Positions 42,054 through 52,371 of a DNA stretch of 60,691 bases are shown in pieces. The notes under the pieces were generated by a model. It was not told the DNA's origin. It did not search any database and saw only the letters and a program-made list of their open reading frames with translations. The stretch covers positions 1-60,691 of the forward strand of contig CAZINX010000013.1 of the NCBI GenBank assembly GCA_964540795.1, in the 5' to 3' direction. The number at the start of each line of letters is the position of its first letter. Positions within the stretch are counted from its first letter, which is position 1. Source of the DNA: Dichotomicrobium sp964540795. GTDB lineage: Bacteria > Pseudomonadota > Alphaproteobacteria > Rhizobiales > Rhodomicrobiaceae. Position numbers and translations under genes: made by a program.

Positions 42054-45000
42054 ATGGCTCAGAATTCATCGAAATCTCACGCATCGGGCGAAGGCGCGGC
42101 CAAGGCCGCCAGCTTCAAGACAAGCGGCAAGTTGAGCGGTCCGCAGGCGGCGAAACGGCAGGCTGCCGAAAACGACGGCGCGGCCGAACCGCCGGGCGCG
42201 CCCCCGTCTCACGCCACGGCGCCTGGCGCGGCGAAGAAGGCCGGGTCTTCTCCGGGCCAGGACAGGGCGGCCGCAAAATCCAAGGACGCGCCCGGCAAGT
42301 CCAGATCGGCGGCTGCAAGCGAGGGCAAGCAGGGCAATACCCTCGACAAGTCCGCCGACAAGACCATCGAAATGACGTCCCGGCGCGGCCAGCGCGCGGG
42401 CGACAGGAATGCCGAACAGGGCGCGGCCGCTGATGAGCAGGGTGGTCGCGGCGTTCGCGATTCGCGCCATCAATCCCCGGCGCGCCGGAGCGCGGCGGCC
42501 GTTGCGCGCGCCCCCGTCCCGGCGAACGACGACATGCCCTCCATCGGCGGGCTGGTCTACGCGCTGCAGCAGAAGCCATCGCGCTCGCCGTTCATGGTGG
42601 CCGGCATCGCCTCGGTTGTGTGGGCTGTTCTCGGCGCTTTCGTCGGCGTGTCGGTCCTCAACAAATATGGCGGCGGCATCAACAGCTTCGTCGACTTCTT
42701 CGCCAGCCCGGTCATGCTCGGCGTCATCTCCGGCACTGTCGTTCCGGTCGCGATGTTCTGGTTCCTCGCCTATCTGATCTGGCGCGCGCAGGAACTGCGC
42801 ATGATGTCGACCGCGATGACGGAAGTCGCCGTGCGGCTCGCCGAACCGGACAAGATGGCCGAGCAGTCGGTCGCCTCGCTGGGGCAGACGGTGCGGCGAC
42901 AGGTCGCGGCCATGAACGACGCGATCTCGCGCGCCCTGGGCCGCGCGGGCGAGCTTGAGGCGCTCGTGCATAACGAAGTGACCGCGCTGGAGCGGTCCTA
43001 CAGCGAAAACGAGCACCGCATCCGCAGCCTCATCAACGAACTGGCGAGCGAGCGCGAGGCGCTTGCCAACAACAGCGCGCGCGTAAGCGAGGCGCTGCGC
43101 GGGATCGGCGGCGACGTGCGCCGCGAGATCGCCGCCGCGACGGACGAGGCGACCCAGTCGTTGACGCAGGCGACCAGCACGCTCTCCGACACGATCTCGA
43201 CGCGCGCGCAGAAGATCACCACGGCCGTGACCGAGGCGGGCGATGCGGTCGACGCGAAGCTGGCGGAGCGCGGCGCGCAGGTTAACGAGCAGCTTACCCG
43301 GCACAGCGCCAAGACCGTCGACAACATCCACCAGCAGAGCCTGCAGGTCACGACGGCGATCCAGCAGGCGTCCGACCGCGCCTCGGCGGCAATCTCCGCG
43401 AAGAGCAACAGTCTGGTGCATTCCGTCATGAGCATGAGTGAGCGCGTTGCCCAGGAGATCCCGGCGCTGCTCGACCGCCTCGGCGGCGAACAGCAGCGGC
43501 TCAACAGCATCATCTCCGACGCGACCACCAACCTGTCCGCCCTGGAGAACGCGCTGTCGGACAAGACCAAGGCGCTGGACAGCAGCCTGAACGACAGGAC
43601 CAGAGTGCTTCAGGGCGTTCTGGCCGAGCATTCGCAGGCCATCGACAGTTCCTTGTCGGAGCGCACGCGCGCGCTCGAAGCGCTGCTCGGTCAACGCACA
43701 AAGGAGTTTCAGCAAACGATCAGTTCAGGCAGCAAGCACATCGAGGACTCGATCGTTTCGCGCGCGCAGGCGCTTGAGCAGGCGCTCAGCCGTCAGTCCG
43801 GCGCGATCCGGCAGACGCTGGATCAGCACGCCCATAACATGGAGCAGTCGCTTTCCCGTCAGGCGGCCTATATCGAGCGATCGGTCGGCCAGAGCTCGGA
43901 GAATATCGAACGTGCGGTCAGCGAACTGGCGGAGCGCACCGGCGCAAGCTCCGAGGCGCTGGAAGCGCAGGCCGAGACGCTGCGGCAGATGTCCAGCGGT
44001 ATGCTGAACCAGATTCAGAGCCTGACCAAACGCTTCGAGGAGCAGGGCGTCACCATCATGAAGTCGGCGAAGGCGCTGGAAGTCTCCAACACGCGCGTTG
44101 ACAGCGTGATGGAGCAGCGCCAGGCGCAGCTTGGCAAGCTGATCGAGACCATCGGGATGCGCGCCGCCGAACTCGACAAGATGATGCACAACTACTCCAG
44201 TATGCTGGAAGAATCGCTCTCCCGCGCGGAGAACCGGGCGCGCAACGTGACCGAAATGCTGGCGCAGGACTCTGCTGAGAAAAGCCAGTCGGCGGTGCGC
44301 GAGATCGAGAAGCTGCGTTCGGAGACGCAGGCGCACACCTTCGAGGCGATCGAGGAGCTGAAGTCCCGCTTCGCCGCGCTGTCGGAGCAGATCGGCGACC
44401 AGCTCAACTCGCTCAGCTCGCGCTTCTCGGAGACCTCCGAGTCCGTCAAGGACTCCACGCGGCGCGCCTCGATGGACCTGGAGACGACCAACTCCGAGTT
44501 GCGGCGTCAGGCCAAGGCGATCCCCGAGACGACGCGCGAAAGCGCCTCGGCCATGCGCAAGGCGCTGCAGGACCAGCTTGCCGCGCTGGATTCGCTGTCC
44601 GACATCGCCAACCGGCACCGCTATTCCGGCGCGGTCTCACGCGGGGAGCAGCCTTCAGCGCGCAGCGGCGAACGCACTGCCGCCCGGCGCGACGGCGGCG
44701 GATACCGCGAGACCCCGGCCCAGCCAGCTGCGCCGCGCCAGCGCGGTCGCGATGACGACGGCTGGCCTGTTCAGCGCAGCGCGCCGGCGCAGCTTCCCAA
44801 GCGGCCCTCCTGGGACGAGGAGGCCGCGCCCGCGTCCCGCCGGAGCCGCTCGACTCCGCGCCCCGACGACGATTTCAATGCGCTGACAGCCGGATTGATC
44901 GACCGCCTGGAAGGCAAGCCGCGCAATCAGCCTGAGACGGACCAGCGGTTCGGCGCAGAGGAAGAGCCGCCGGCGCGTCAGAGCCGCGAGACCCCGCCAC

Positions 45001-45572
45001 CGCGGCAGGCGGGCGCGCAGCAGCGGCGGGACGATGAAAGCCCGCAGGCTGCGGGCGAGTGGTCGCTCGGCGATCTGCTGGCGCGCGCCTCCGAGGCCGA
45101 GGAGGAAGATGATCTGTCCTTCGACGACGGCGGCTTGCGCGGCGAGGACCGTTTGGGCGGCGACGATTCCTACGGCCGGCCGCCGCAGGTCGCGCCGGAA
45201 CCTGCGTCGCGACAGGAAAAGCCGGCACCGCAGGACGACCGCGCGGACTTCAACATGAAAGACATTGCCGACGCAGTGGATCAGGAAACCGTCGTGGAGG
45301 TCTGGAAGCGGTATCACCGCGGCGACCGCAGCGTCATCAGCCGCGATGTCTACAACCGGCAGGGACAGTCGACCTTCGACCTGGTGCAGCGGCGATACCG
45401 CAGCGATGCGGCGTTCCGGCATATCGCGGACCGCTACATGGCTGATTTCGAAAAAGTGCTGAAGGATGCCAGCCAGGCCGGACAGGACAGCAAGGCCTTG
45501 CAGAATTATCTCGTCTCGGAGACCGGCAAGATTTATCTCATGCTGGCCCATGCGAGCGGGCGGCTCGACTGA
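42054..45572 (+). CDS. Large membrane-anchored coiled-coil protein resembling growth pole ring proteins
   Basis: A 1172-residue protein: residues 1-160 are polar, Ala/Lys/Arg-rich and likely disordered; two transmembrane helices lie near 180-202 and 219-243; 250-850 is an almost continuous amphipathic coiled coil of repeated apolipoprotein-like blocks; 860-1060 is Pro/Arg/Asp-rich linker; the last 110 residues form a compact conserved-looking domain (AVDQETVVEVWKRYHRGDRS, VQRRYRSDAAFRHIADRYM). This layout is like the growth pole ring (GPR/RgsE) proteins of Agrobacterium and Sinorhizobium, which organise polar elongation, though those are longer. Homology is inferred from architecture only. 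No paralogue is in the window. Confidence 0.7.
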   Translation: MAQNSSKSHASGEGAAKAASFKTSGKLSGPQAAKRQAAENDGAAEPPGAPPSHATAPGAAKKAGSSPGQDRAAAKSKDAPGKSRSAAASEGKQGNTLDKSADKTIEMTSRRGQRAGDRNAEQGAAADEQGGRGVRDSRHQSPARRSAAAVARAPVPANDDMPSIGGLVYALQQKPSRSPFMVAGIASVVWAVLGAFVGVSVLNKYGGGINSFVDFFASPVMLGVISGTVVPVAMFWFLAYLIWRAQELRMMSTAMTEVAVRLAEPDKMAEQSVASLGQTVRRQVAAMNDAISRALGRAGELEALVHNEVTALERSYSENEHRIRSLINELASEREALANNSARVSEALRGIGGDVRREIAAATDEATQSLTQATSTLSDTISTRAQKITTAVTEAGDAVDAKLAERGAQVNEQLTRHSAKTVDNIHQQSLQVTTAIQQASDRASAAISAKSNSLVHSVMSMSERVAQEIPALLDRLGGEQQRLNSIISDATTNLSALENALSDKTKALDSSLNDRTRVLQGVLAEHSQAIDSSLSERTRALEALLGQRTKEFQQTISSGSKHIEDSIVSRAQALEQALSRQSGAIRQTLDQHAHNMEQSLSRQAAYIERSVGQSSENIERAVSELAERTGASSEALEAQAETLRQMSSGMLNQIQSLTKRFEEQGVTIMKSAKALEVSNTRVDSVMEQRQAQLGKLIETIGMRAAELDKMMHNYSSMLEESLSRAENRARNVTEMLAQDSAEKSQSAVREIEKLRSETQAHTFEAIEELKSRFAALSEQIGDQLNSLSSRFSETSESVKDSTRRASMDLETTNSELRRQAKAIPETTRESASAMRKALQDQLAALDSLSDIANRHRYSGAVSRGEQPSARSGERTAARRDGGGYRETPAQPAAPRQRGRDDDGWPVQRSAPAQLPKRPSWDEEAAPASRRSRSTPRPDDDFNALTAGLIDRLEGKPRNQPETDQRFGAEEEPPARQSRETPPPRQAGAQQRRDDESPQAAGEWSLGDLLARASEAEEEDDLSFDDGGLRGEDRLGGDDSYGRPPQVAPEPASRQEKPAPQDDRADFNMKDIADAVDQETVVEVWKRYHRGDRSVISRDVYNRQGQSTFDLVQRRYRSDAAFRHIADRYMADFEKVLKDASQAGQDSKALQNYLVSETGKIYLMLAHASGRLD

Positions 45573-45599
45573 GTCGCCTGCGGCGCTGCTGCACCTATT

Positions 45600-46610
45600 C
45601 TAGCGAATGGTCGGGGCCGAGAGCAGCCCACCCTCGCGCCAGAGCCGGTTAAGCCGGCGCTCCCGGCCGAGCGGGCTGTCATTGCCGAGATTGCGTGCGA
45701 ACAGCTCGCCGTAGTTTCCAACCGTTGTCACGACGTTGTAGGCCCATCCCGGATCAAGCCCGAGCCTCTGGCCCAGCGCGCCATCGACGCCGATGAAGCG
45801 ACGCGCCAGCGCGCTGTCCGCGGCGGCTGCGTCGTCAATCGTGTCTGAGGCCAGGCCCATGTCCTCAGCGGCGATAAGCGCAAACAGCGTCCATCGCACG
45901 ATGCGCGCCCATTGCGGATCGCCCGCGCGCACTGCGGGGCCGAGCGGGGCAACGCCGATGACGTCGCTCAGAACCATATGGGCCTCCGGGCGGGCCAGCG
46001 TGTCCCGACGCGCTTCCAGGCTGGCGATATCGCCGGCGAATACATCGCAACGGCCCGCATCATAAGCCTGCAGCGCGTCGCTGACCCGCGCGAAGTGGAC
46101 GAGCCGGTAGGGCATGTCGTGTCGGCGAAAGTATTCAGCCGTGTAGAGCGCGTCGGGCGCGCTTTCGACCGCGCATATGTCCGCGCCCGACAGTTCCAGC
46201 GCGGTGGCCACACCCAGCCGCCGAGGGGCCATGAGACCGAAGCCTTGATGGTAGAGCGCCCCGACGAACCGCACGTCCGTCTCGGTGTCATTGCTGAAGC
46301 TCCATGCGCCGGGGTGCGCCAGAATGTCGATCTCGCCGGCGCGCAGCGCGTCAAATCGCTTATTCTCCGTGATCGGCACGAACCTCACCCTGGCGGGATC
46401 GGCGAAAACGGCGGCGGCGACGGCTCGGCAGAAATCCGGGAATAGCCCGGACCATGCGCCTGCGCCGCCGGTTTCAGAAAGGCCCGGCATTCCGGCGCTG
46501 ACGCCGCAGGTGATGTTGCCCCGTTCCCTGACCTGCTCCAGCGTCCCCGCCTGCGCCGCGCCGACGCCCAGCACGAGCGTCGCCACAAGCCATGCCAGCC
46601 GCGCCACCAC
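45600..46610 (-). CDS. Amino-acid ABC transporter substrate-binding protein
   Basis: A 336-residue periplasmic binding protein similar in layout to AapJ. I choose the GTG at 46610, after AAGAGG, giving a signal peptide (VVARLAWLVATLVLGVGAAQ A-type cleavage). The mature protein starts with LEQVRERGNITCGVSAGMPG, then FPDFCRAVAAAVFADPARVR, DALRAGEIDILAHPGAWS and TVGNYGELFARNLG. These are typical of general L-amino acid-binding proteins. No permease or ATPase gene lies beside it, so its membrane partner is elsewhere. It is divergent from metC. Confidence 0.88.
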   Translation of the reverse strand: MVARLAWLVATLVLGVGAAQAGTLEQVRERGNITCGVSAGMPGLSETGGAGAWSGLFPDFCRAVAAAVFADPARVRFVPITENKRFDALRAGEIDILAHPGAWSFSNDTETDVRFVGALYHQGFGLMAPRRLGVATALELSGADICAVESAPDALYTAEYFRRHDMPYRLVHFARVSDALQAYDAGRCDVFAGDIASLEARRDTLARPEAHMVLSDVIGVAPLGPAVRAGDPQWARIVRWTLFALIAAEDMGLASDTIDDAAAADSALARRFIGVDGALGQRLGLDPGWAYNVVTTVGNYGELFARNLGNDSPLGRERRLNRLWREGGLLSAPTIR

Positions 46611-46813
46611 TTTTTCTGCCTCTTGTCGGATTGCTAATTGCAACGCGCCGATCGGCGCTTGCCCTGAATAACGGTTCGCTGCGATCTTTCGCAATGGGAA
46701 ACACCGCGCTGCCACCAGAGGACCCCGGGGCGGGTTTGACGGGCCACGCCGCCAGCGGCTTGACCACAGCGCGGCAGACGGGCACACCGGATCCCACGGA
46801 ACAAGGAGGCGAT

Positions 46814-48007
46814 ATGGCTCAGGACCACGACGACGGCGAGGGGCATGAGGACGGCCCGCTGACCCGGCTTGCGCATTCCGGGCGCGATGCGCAGGAGCAG
46901 TTCGGCTTCGTCAACCCCCCGGTGGTGCGCGGCTCCACCGTGCTGTTCCCCGATGTCGTCTCGCTTAACGGGCGCGACGCGCGCTACACCTATGGCCGCC
47001 ACGGCTCGCCGACCGTCCGTTTGCTGGAGGAGGCGCTCGCGGAGCTTGAGGGCGGGGCCCGCACGCGCCTTGCGCCGTCCGGGCTGGCGGCGATCTCCGC
47101 GGCGCTCCTCGCTTTCGTCGAGGCCGGCGACCATATCCTCGTCACCGACAGCGTCTACCGGCCGACGCGGCGCTTCTGCGACCGGGTGCTGGGGCGTCTC
47201 GGCGTTGAGACGGAATACTATGACCCCGAAACAGGTGATGGCCTCTGCGCGCTGATGCGAGACAACACCCGGCTTGTTTTCACCGAAAGCCCCGGCTCGC
47301 AGAGCATGGAAATGCAGGACATCCCGGCGATCGCGACGGTCGCACGTGAACGCGGGGCGTGGGTGCTCACCGACAACACCTGGGCGACGCCGCTTTATTT
47401 CAAGCCGTTCGATCATGGCGTGGACGTCTCGATCCAGGCGGCGACGAAATACATCGTTGGCCATTCCGACGCGATGCTCGGCGCGATGACCGCAAACGAA
47501 CGCGCTGCCGGGCGGATCGAGGCGATCCACACCGATTTCGGCCTCTGCCCGGGCCCGGAGGACTGTTTTCTGGGCTTGCGCGGTCTGCGAACCATGGGCG
47601 TTCGGCTGGAGCGGCACCAGCAGGCGGGTCTGGACATCGCGCGCTGGCTGTCCGCGCGGCCAGAGGTCTCGCGGGTGCTGCACCCGGCGCTGCCCGAACA
47701 TCCCGGCCACGCGATCTGGCAACGGGACTACACGGGCGCGTCCGGGCTGTTCTCGGTGATCCTGCAGCCCGCGCCGCAAGATGCGGTTGCCGCGATGCTC
47801 GACGGTCTCAGGCTTTTCGGGCTGGGCTATTCGTGGGGCGGCTTCGAGAGCCTCGTCGTGCCGTTCGACCCCTCGCCTTACCGCTCTGCGACCCGGTGGG
47901 AGGCCGAAGGCCCGGCGCTGCGCTTCCATATCGGGCTGGAGGATGTCGACGATCTCAAGCGCGATCTGGCTGCAGGCTTCGAACGCCTCAACGCGCATCG
48001 CGGTTAA
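46814..48007 (+). CDS. metC: Cystathionine beta-lyase
   Basis: A 397-residue Cys/Met-metabolism PLP enzyme that cleaves cystathionine to homocysteine. The start at ATG 46814 follows AAGGAGG. Motifs: GRDAQEQFGFVNPPVVRGST, YTYGRHGSPTVRLLEEALAE, VLTDNTWATPLYFKPFDHG and the PLP Lys in AATKYIVGHSDAMLG, then SWGGFESL near the end. Related lyases overlap in specificity, so cystathionine gamma-synthase-like or other lyase activity is not excluded. The 200 bp upstream shows no SAM riboswitch that I can recognise. Confidence 0.92.
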   Translation: MAQDHDDGEGHEDGPLTRLAHSGRDAQEQFGFVNPPVVRGSTVLFPDVVSLNGRDARYTYGRHGSPTVRLLEEALAELEGGARTRLAPSGLAAISAALLAFVEAGDHILVTDSVYRPTRRFCDRVLGRLGVETEYYDPETGDGLCALMRDNTRLVFTESPGSQSMEMQDIPAIATVARERGAWVLTDNTWATPLYFKPFDHGVDVSIQAATKYIVGHSDAMLGAMTANERAAGRIEAIHTDFGLCPGPEDCFLGLRGLRTMGVRLERHQQAGLDIARWLSARPEVSRVLHPALPEHPGHAIWQRDYTGASGLFSVILQPAPQDAVAAMLDGLRLFGLGYSWGGFESLVVPFDPSPYRSATRWEAEGPALRFHIGLEDVDDLKRDLAAGFERLNAHRG

Positions 48008-48067
48008 GAAAATCGCACCCCTGTTACGCTATCCCTTGTGCCGGCCTGCAACCATTGAGGGACCGGC

Positions 48068-48349
48068 ATGAGACTTTTCGACCCTGCAAACCGCACGCGC
48101 ACGCCGCGCCACGCGCGCATCTGGGCGGCGTGGGAAATCCTCTACACGATCGTGGACTTCTCCGCGGCCTTCCTGTTCATCATCGGCTCGATCTTTTTCT
48201 TTTATCCGAAGATGCTCGACACCGGCACATGGATGTTTCTCATCGGCTCGATCTGTTTCGCTTTGAAACCGACGATCCGGCTGGTAAGGGAGATGCAGTA
48301 TCTCGCTATTGGCGATGTCGATGATGTGGCTGCGCGGCTGAAGGACTGA
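48068..48349 (+). CDS. YrhK-family small membrane protein
   Basis: A 93-residue protein with two membrane helices: WEILYTIVDFSAAFLFIIGS and TWMFLIGSICFALKP, joined by a short loop. The order WEILYTIVD...FLFIIGSIFFF fits the YrhK domain. Function is unknown. It lies 60 bp after metC and 60 bp before the NnrU-family gene on the same strand. GAGGGACC precedes the ATG at 48068. Confidence 0.75.
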   Translation: MRLFDPANRTRTPRHARIWAAWEILYTIVDFSAAFLFIIGSIFFFYPKMLDTGTWMFLIGSICFALKPTIRLVREMQYLAIGDVDDVAARLKD

Positions 48350-48407
48350 CGGGCATTTTTCTCAAATCCTCGCTCCGCTCCCTTCGGATTGCGCTATTGG
48401 GGGGACC

Positions 48408-49100
48408 ATGATCGAGCTTGCCGTCGCCGCGCTTGCCTTCGTCGGCTTTCACATGGCGCCGTCGTCGCCGCTGCGGGGCTGGGCGGTCAAGCGGTTCGGC
48501 GAGCCTGTCTATCTGCTGGCGTTTTCGATAGGCGCGACAGCGACGCTGGCCTGGCTCATCATTGCTTTCGACGACGCGCCGCGCGGCGCGCAGCTTTGGT
48601 ATCCTGGCCCGGTCTGGGTCTGGATTCAGGCGATCCTGCTGCTTCCGGCCTTCGCGCTCATCACCGGCGGGCTGGGGCGCCCGAACCCGTCGGCCGTGGG
48701 GCAGGGCGGGGCGATCGAAAAGGTCGATATCTCCAAGGGAATATTCGGGATCACCCGCCACCCCGTCATGTGGGGCATCGGAATCTGGGGCATCACGCAC
48801 ATCATCTCGCAGCCCTCGTGGCGGGCGCTGCTTTTCTTCGGGGCGATCGTAGTGGTCGCGCTGTTCGGCTCCTGGCGGCAGGAACAGCGCAAGGCGCGCG
48901 AGTGGGGTGACGCCTGGGCGCGCTGGCGGCAGAAAACCTCGTTCTGGCCGTTCGCCGCGATCCTGGCCGGGCGGAACGAACTGAACCTGCGCGCGATCGG
49001 CTATCATCTGCTGCTCGCCGCAGTGCTGCTGTGGCTAGGCTTGCTGCACGGTCACGGCTGGCTGTTCGGCGTGAATGTTTTGCCCTATCTTGGCTTTTGA
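48408..49100 (+). CDS. NnrU-family membrane protein
   Basis: A 230-residue protein with about six transmembrane helices. Marks of the NnrU group are VGFHMAPSSPLRGWAVKRFG near the N-terminus and FGITRHPVMWGIGIWGITH with the conserved RHP in mid-protein. NnrU was named from denitrification gene clusters, but many homologues lie in unrelated neighbourhoods like this one, so a nitrite or nitric oxide role is not implied. GGGGGGACC precedes the ATG. lepA follows about 90 bp later. Confidence 0.85.
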   Translation: MIELAVAALAFVGFHMAPSSPLRGWAVKRFGEPVYLLAFSIGATATLAWLIIAFDDAPRGAQLWYPGPVWVWIQAILLLPAFALITGGLGRPNPSAVGQGGAIEKVDISKGIFGITRHPVMWGIGIWGITHIISQPSWRALLFFGAIVVVALFGSWRQEQRKAREWGDAWARWRQKTSFWPFAAILAGRNELNLRAIGYHLLLAAVLLWLGLLHGHGWLFGVNVLPYLGF

Positions 49101-49190
49101 AGCGCGAGCTGCACCAGCGCGCTCATCCCGCCGACGCGGGCGCGCGTATCCGATATTGACCACTCACACGGCAGTGTTAGATCACCCAGT

Positions 49191-51080
<1,890 letters not shown>

Positions 51081-51102
51081 ATCAGCAAAATGTTAGCGGA
51101 TT

Positions 51103-51540
51103 ATGACGAGAGAAGAGTTTGAAGCGCTCCGTGATCTAACTGAGAAGCGCATTTCTGAGCAAATTAAGCTTACCCCAAAGCGGCGCCATTCGCCGGTTCT
51201 CGCCTCAGGCCGTGTGGCCATAGAAAATGCGAGAGACGTTCCAGCGCAACTTAATATCGAGTATAATACAGAGACAGATTCGAAAACCGTCAACGTGTCG
51301 GTAGCCGGGGTCGGCCCGATATGTCGATTGGAGGTAGATGCTCGCGCTCATCGACCCTTAGGGCGAAGCCACAAACATGCTTTGCAGACCGAACAGTGTC
51401 CTCAACCGCAAGAAAACTTGAAGCGCGACATGACCGACATGAGCCATTTATCTGGCATGGACATCCATGAGGTGTTCGCTGAATTCTGCCGTATGGCCCA
51501 TATTGAATTCAGCGGGCAGATTCATTTAGAGACCTCGTAA
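51103..51540 (+). CDS. AT-rich hypothetical gene, first of a two-gene cassette
   Basis: A 145-residue protein starting MTREEFEALRDLTEKRI. Visible segments are NVSVAGVGPICRLEVDARAH, RSHKHALQTEQCPQP and a C-terminal MDIHEVFAEFCRMAHIEFSG. It has two or three Cys and several His but no membrane segment or signal. I do not recognise it with confidence; a tentative match is an uncharacterised family (possibly DUF6978) often found beside DUF1828-type genes. Composition is clearly poorer in GC than the flanking lepA and ettA genes, and codons rare elsewhere in the window (AGA, TTA, ATA) occur. The next gene starts five bases downstream. Confidence 0.7.
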   Translation: MTREEFEALRDLTEKRISEQIKLTPKRRHSPVLASGRVAIENARDVPAQLNIEYNTETDSKTVNVSVAGVGPICRLEVDARAHRPLGRSHKHALQTEQCPQPQENLKRDMTDMSHLSGMDIHEVFAEFCRMAHIEFSGQIHLETS

Positions 51541-51545
51541 CGCGT

Positions 51546-52334
51546 ATGGAAACGTACCTAAACATTCCTGATATCGACTGCCTAAAACGCACTACGCTTG
51601 TGCGTGATGTTGTGCCTGTTAATCGTGGGCATATTCAGATAGAAACTGGCTTCAAATATCCAGATGGATCGTCAATTGATATCTATGTCAAGAATCATAA
51701 CAAGCTTTTGTGGCCCGCTGAACTTACATTAACAGACTTTGGAAATACTTTATCCTGGCTTGGCTTTCTAGGGTTAGAGCCCTTTAAAAACAAAAAAAGG
51801 AATCGTATTTTTCAATCGATCATTGATACCTATGATGTCAATGAGTCAGGTGCCTGTTTGGAATGTAAAGTTAATACTGATGAAATGGCGACTGGATTAA
51901 TTAGATTGGCGCAAGCGTGTCTTAGAGTGGCAGATCTAAGTTACATGGCCCGTTTTGCTCCAAAATCACAGTTTATGGAGGAAGTTGAAGAGGTCTTAGA
52001 CGAAACAGGATTATATTATGAACGAAGCTTCGAGATTGAGGGGCGTGCAGGGAATGTGGTCAAAGTAGATTTTAGGGTGCATGGCCCTAGAACTGACTCT
52101 GCGCTAATGTTATTGCCCGCTGAAACCAGCCATGAGACAACAGCTAGGCAGCGGGCGGAGCACGTTTTTGCGACATTTTTCGATTTGCAGAGCTGGTCGG
52201 GCCAGCGTATCGCTGTACTTGATGATCGAAAACAAATTTATCCCGACGCTGATATTTCGCGAATAGAGAGTACGGCGATTATTATTCCATTTACTGACAG
52301 AGAGAGCTTCTCAGATATTTTGTTGGCAGCCTGA
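51546..52334 (+). CDS. DUF1828/DUF1829-type protein, second of a two-gene cassette
   Basis: A 262-residue cytoplasmic protein. The N-terminal half fits DUF1828: IQIETGFKYPDGSSIDIYVK, then LTLTDFGNTLSWLGFLGL; the C-terminal half, with DETGLYYERSFEIEGRAGNV, VVKVDFRVHGP and IAVLDDRKQIYPDADISRI, resembles DUF1829. Both are uncharacterised and often occur on mobile or defence-like islands. Local sequence is about 40-45% GC by eye, with AT-rich codons, in contrast to neighbours above 60%. It lies five bases after the first gene and ends before a hairpin shared with ettA. Confidence 0.75.
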   Translation: METYLNIPDIDCLKRTTLVRDVVPVNRGHIQIETGFKYPDGSSIDIYVKNHNKLLWPAELTLTDFGNTLSWLGFLGLEPFKNKKRNRIFQSIIDTYDVNESGACLECKVNTDEMATGLIRLAQACLRVADLSYMARFAPKSQFMEEVEEVLDETGLYYERSFEIEGRAGNVVKVDFRVHGPRTDSALMLLPAETSHETTARQRAEHVFATFFDLQSWSGQRIAVLDDRKQIYPDADISRIESTAIIIPFTDRESFSDILLAA

Positions 52335-52352
52335 GTCACTGTGAGGAGCGGT

Positions 52353-52371
52353 GAGGGGGATACGCCCCCTC
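52353..52371. terminator. Hairpin between the cassette and ettA
   Basis: GAGGGGG (52353-52359) and CCCCCTC (52365-52371) form a perfect 7-bp stem with loop ATACG. The right arm overlaps the ettA stop codon on the opposite strand. Lying between convergent stops, it may end transcripts from both sides, though neither strand has a clear T-run. Confidence 0.5.

Noticed and set aside
42066..43715. Minus-strand open frame of 549 codons inside the coiled-coil protein gene
   Set aside because: Mirror image of the real coding frame; Arg- and Asp-rich without motifs.
46611..46813. SAM riboswitch upstream of metC
   Set aside because: The conserved GCTAAA-type core of the SAM-II class and other SAM riboswitch cores were not found.
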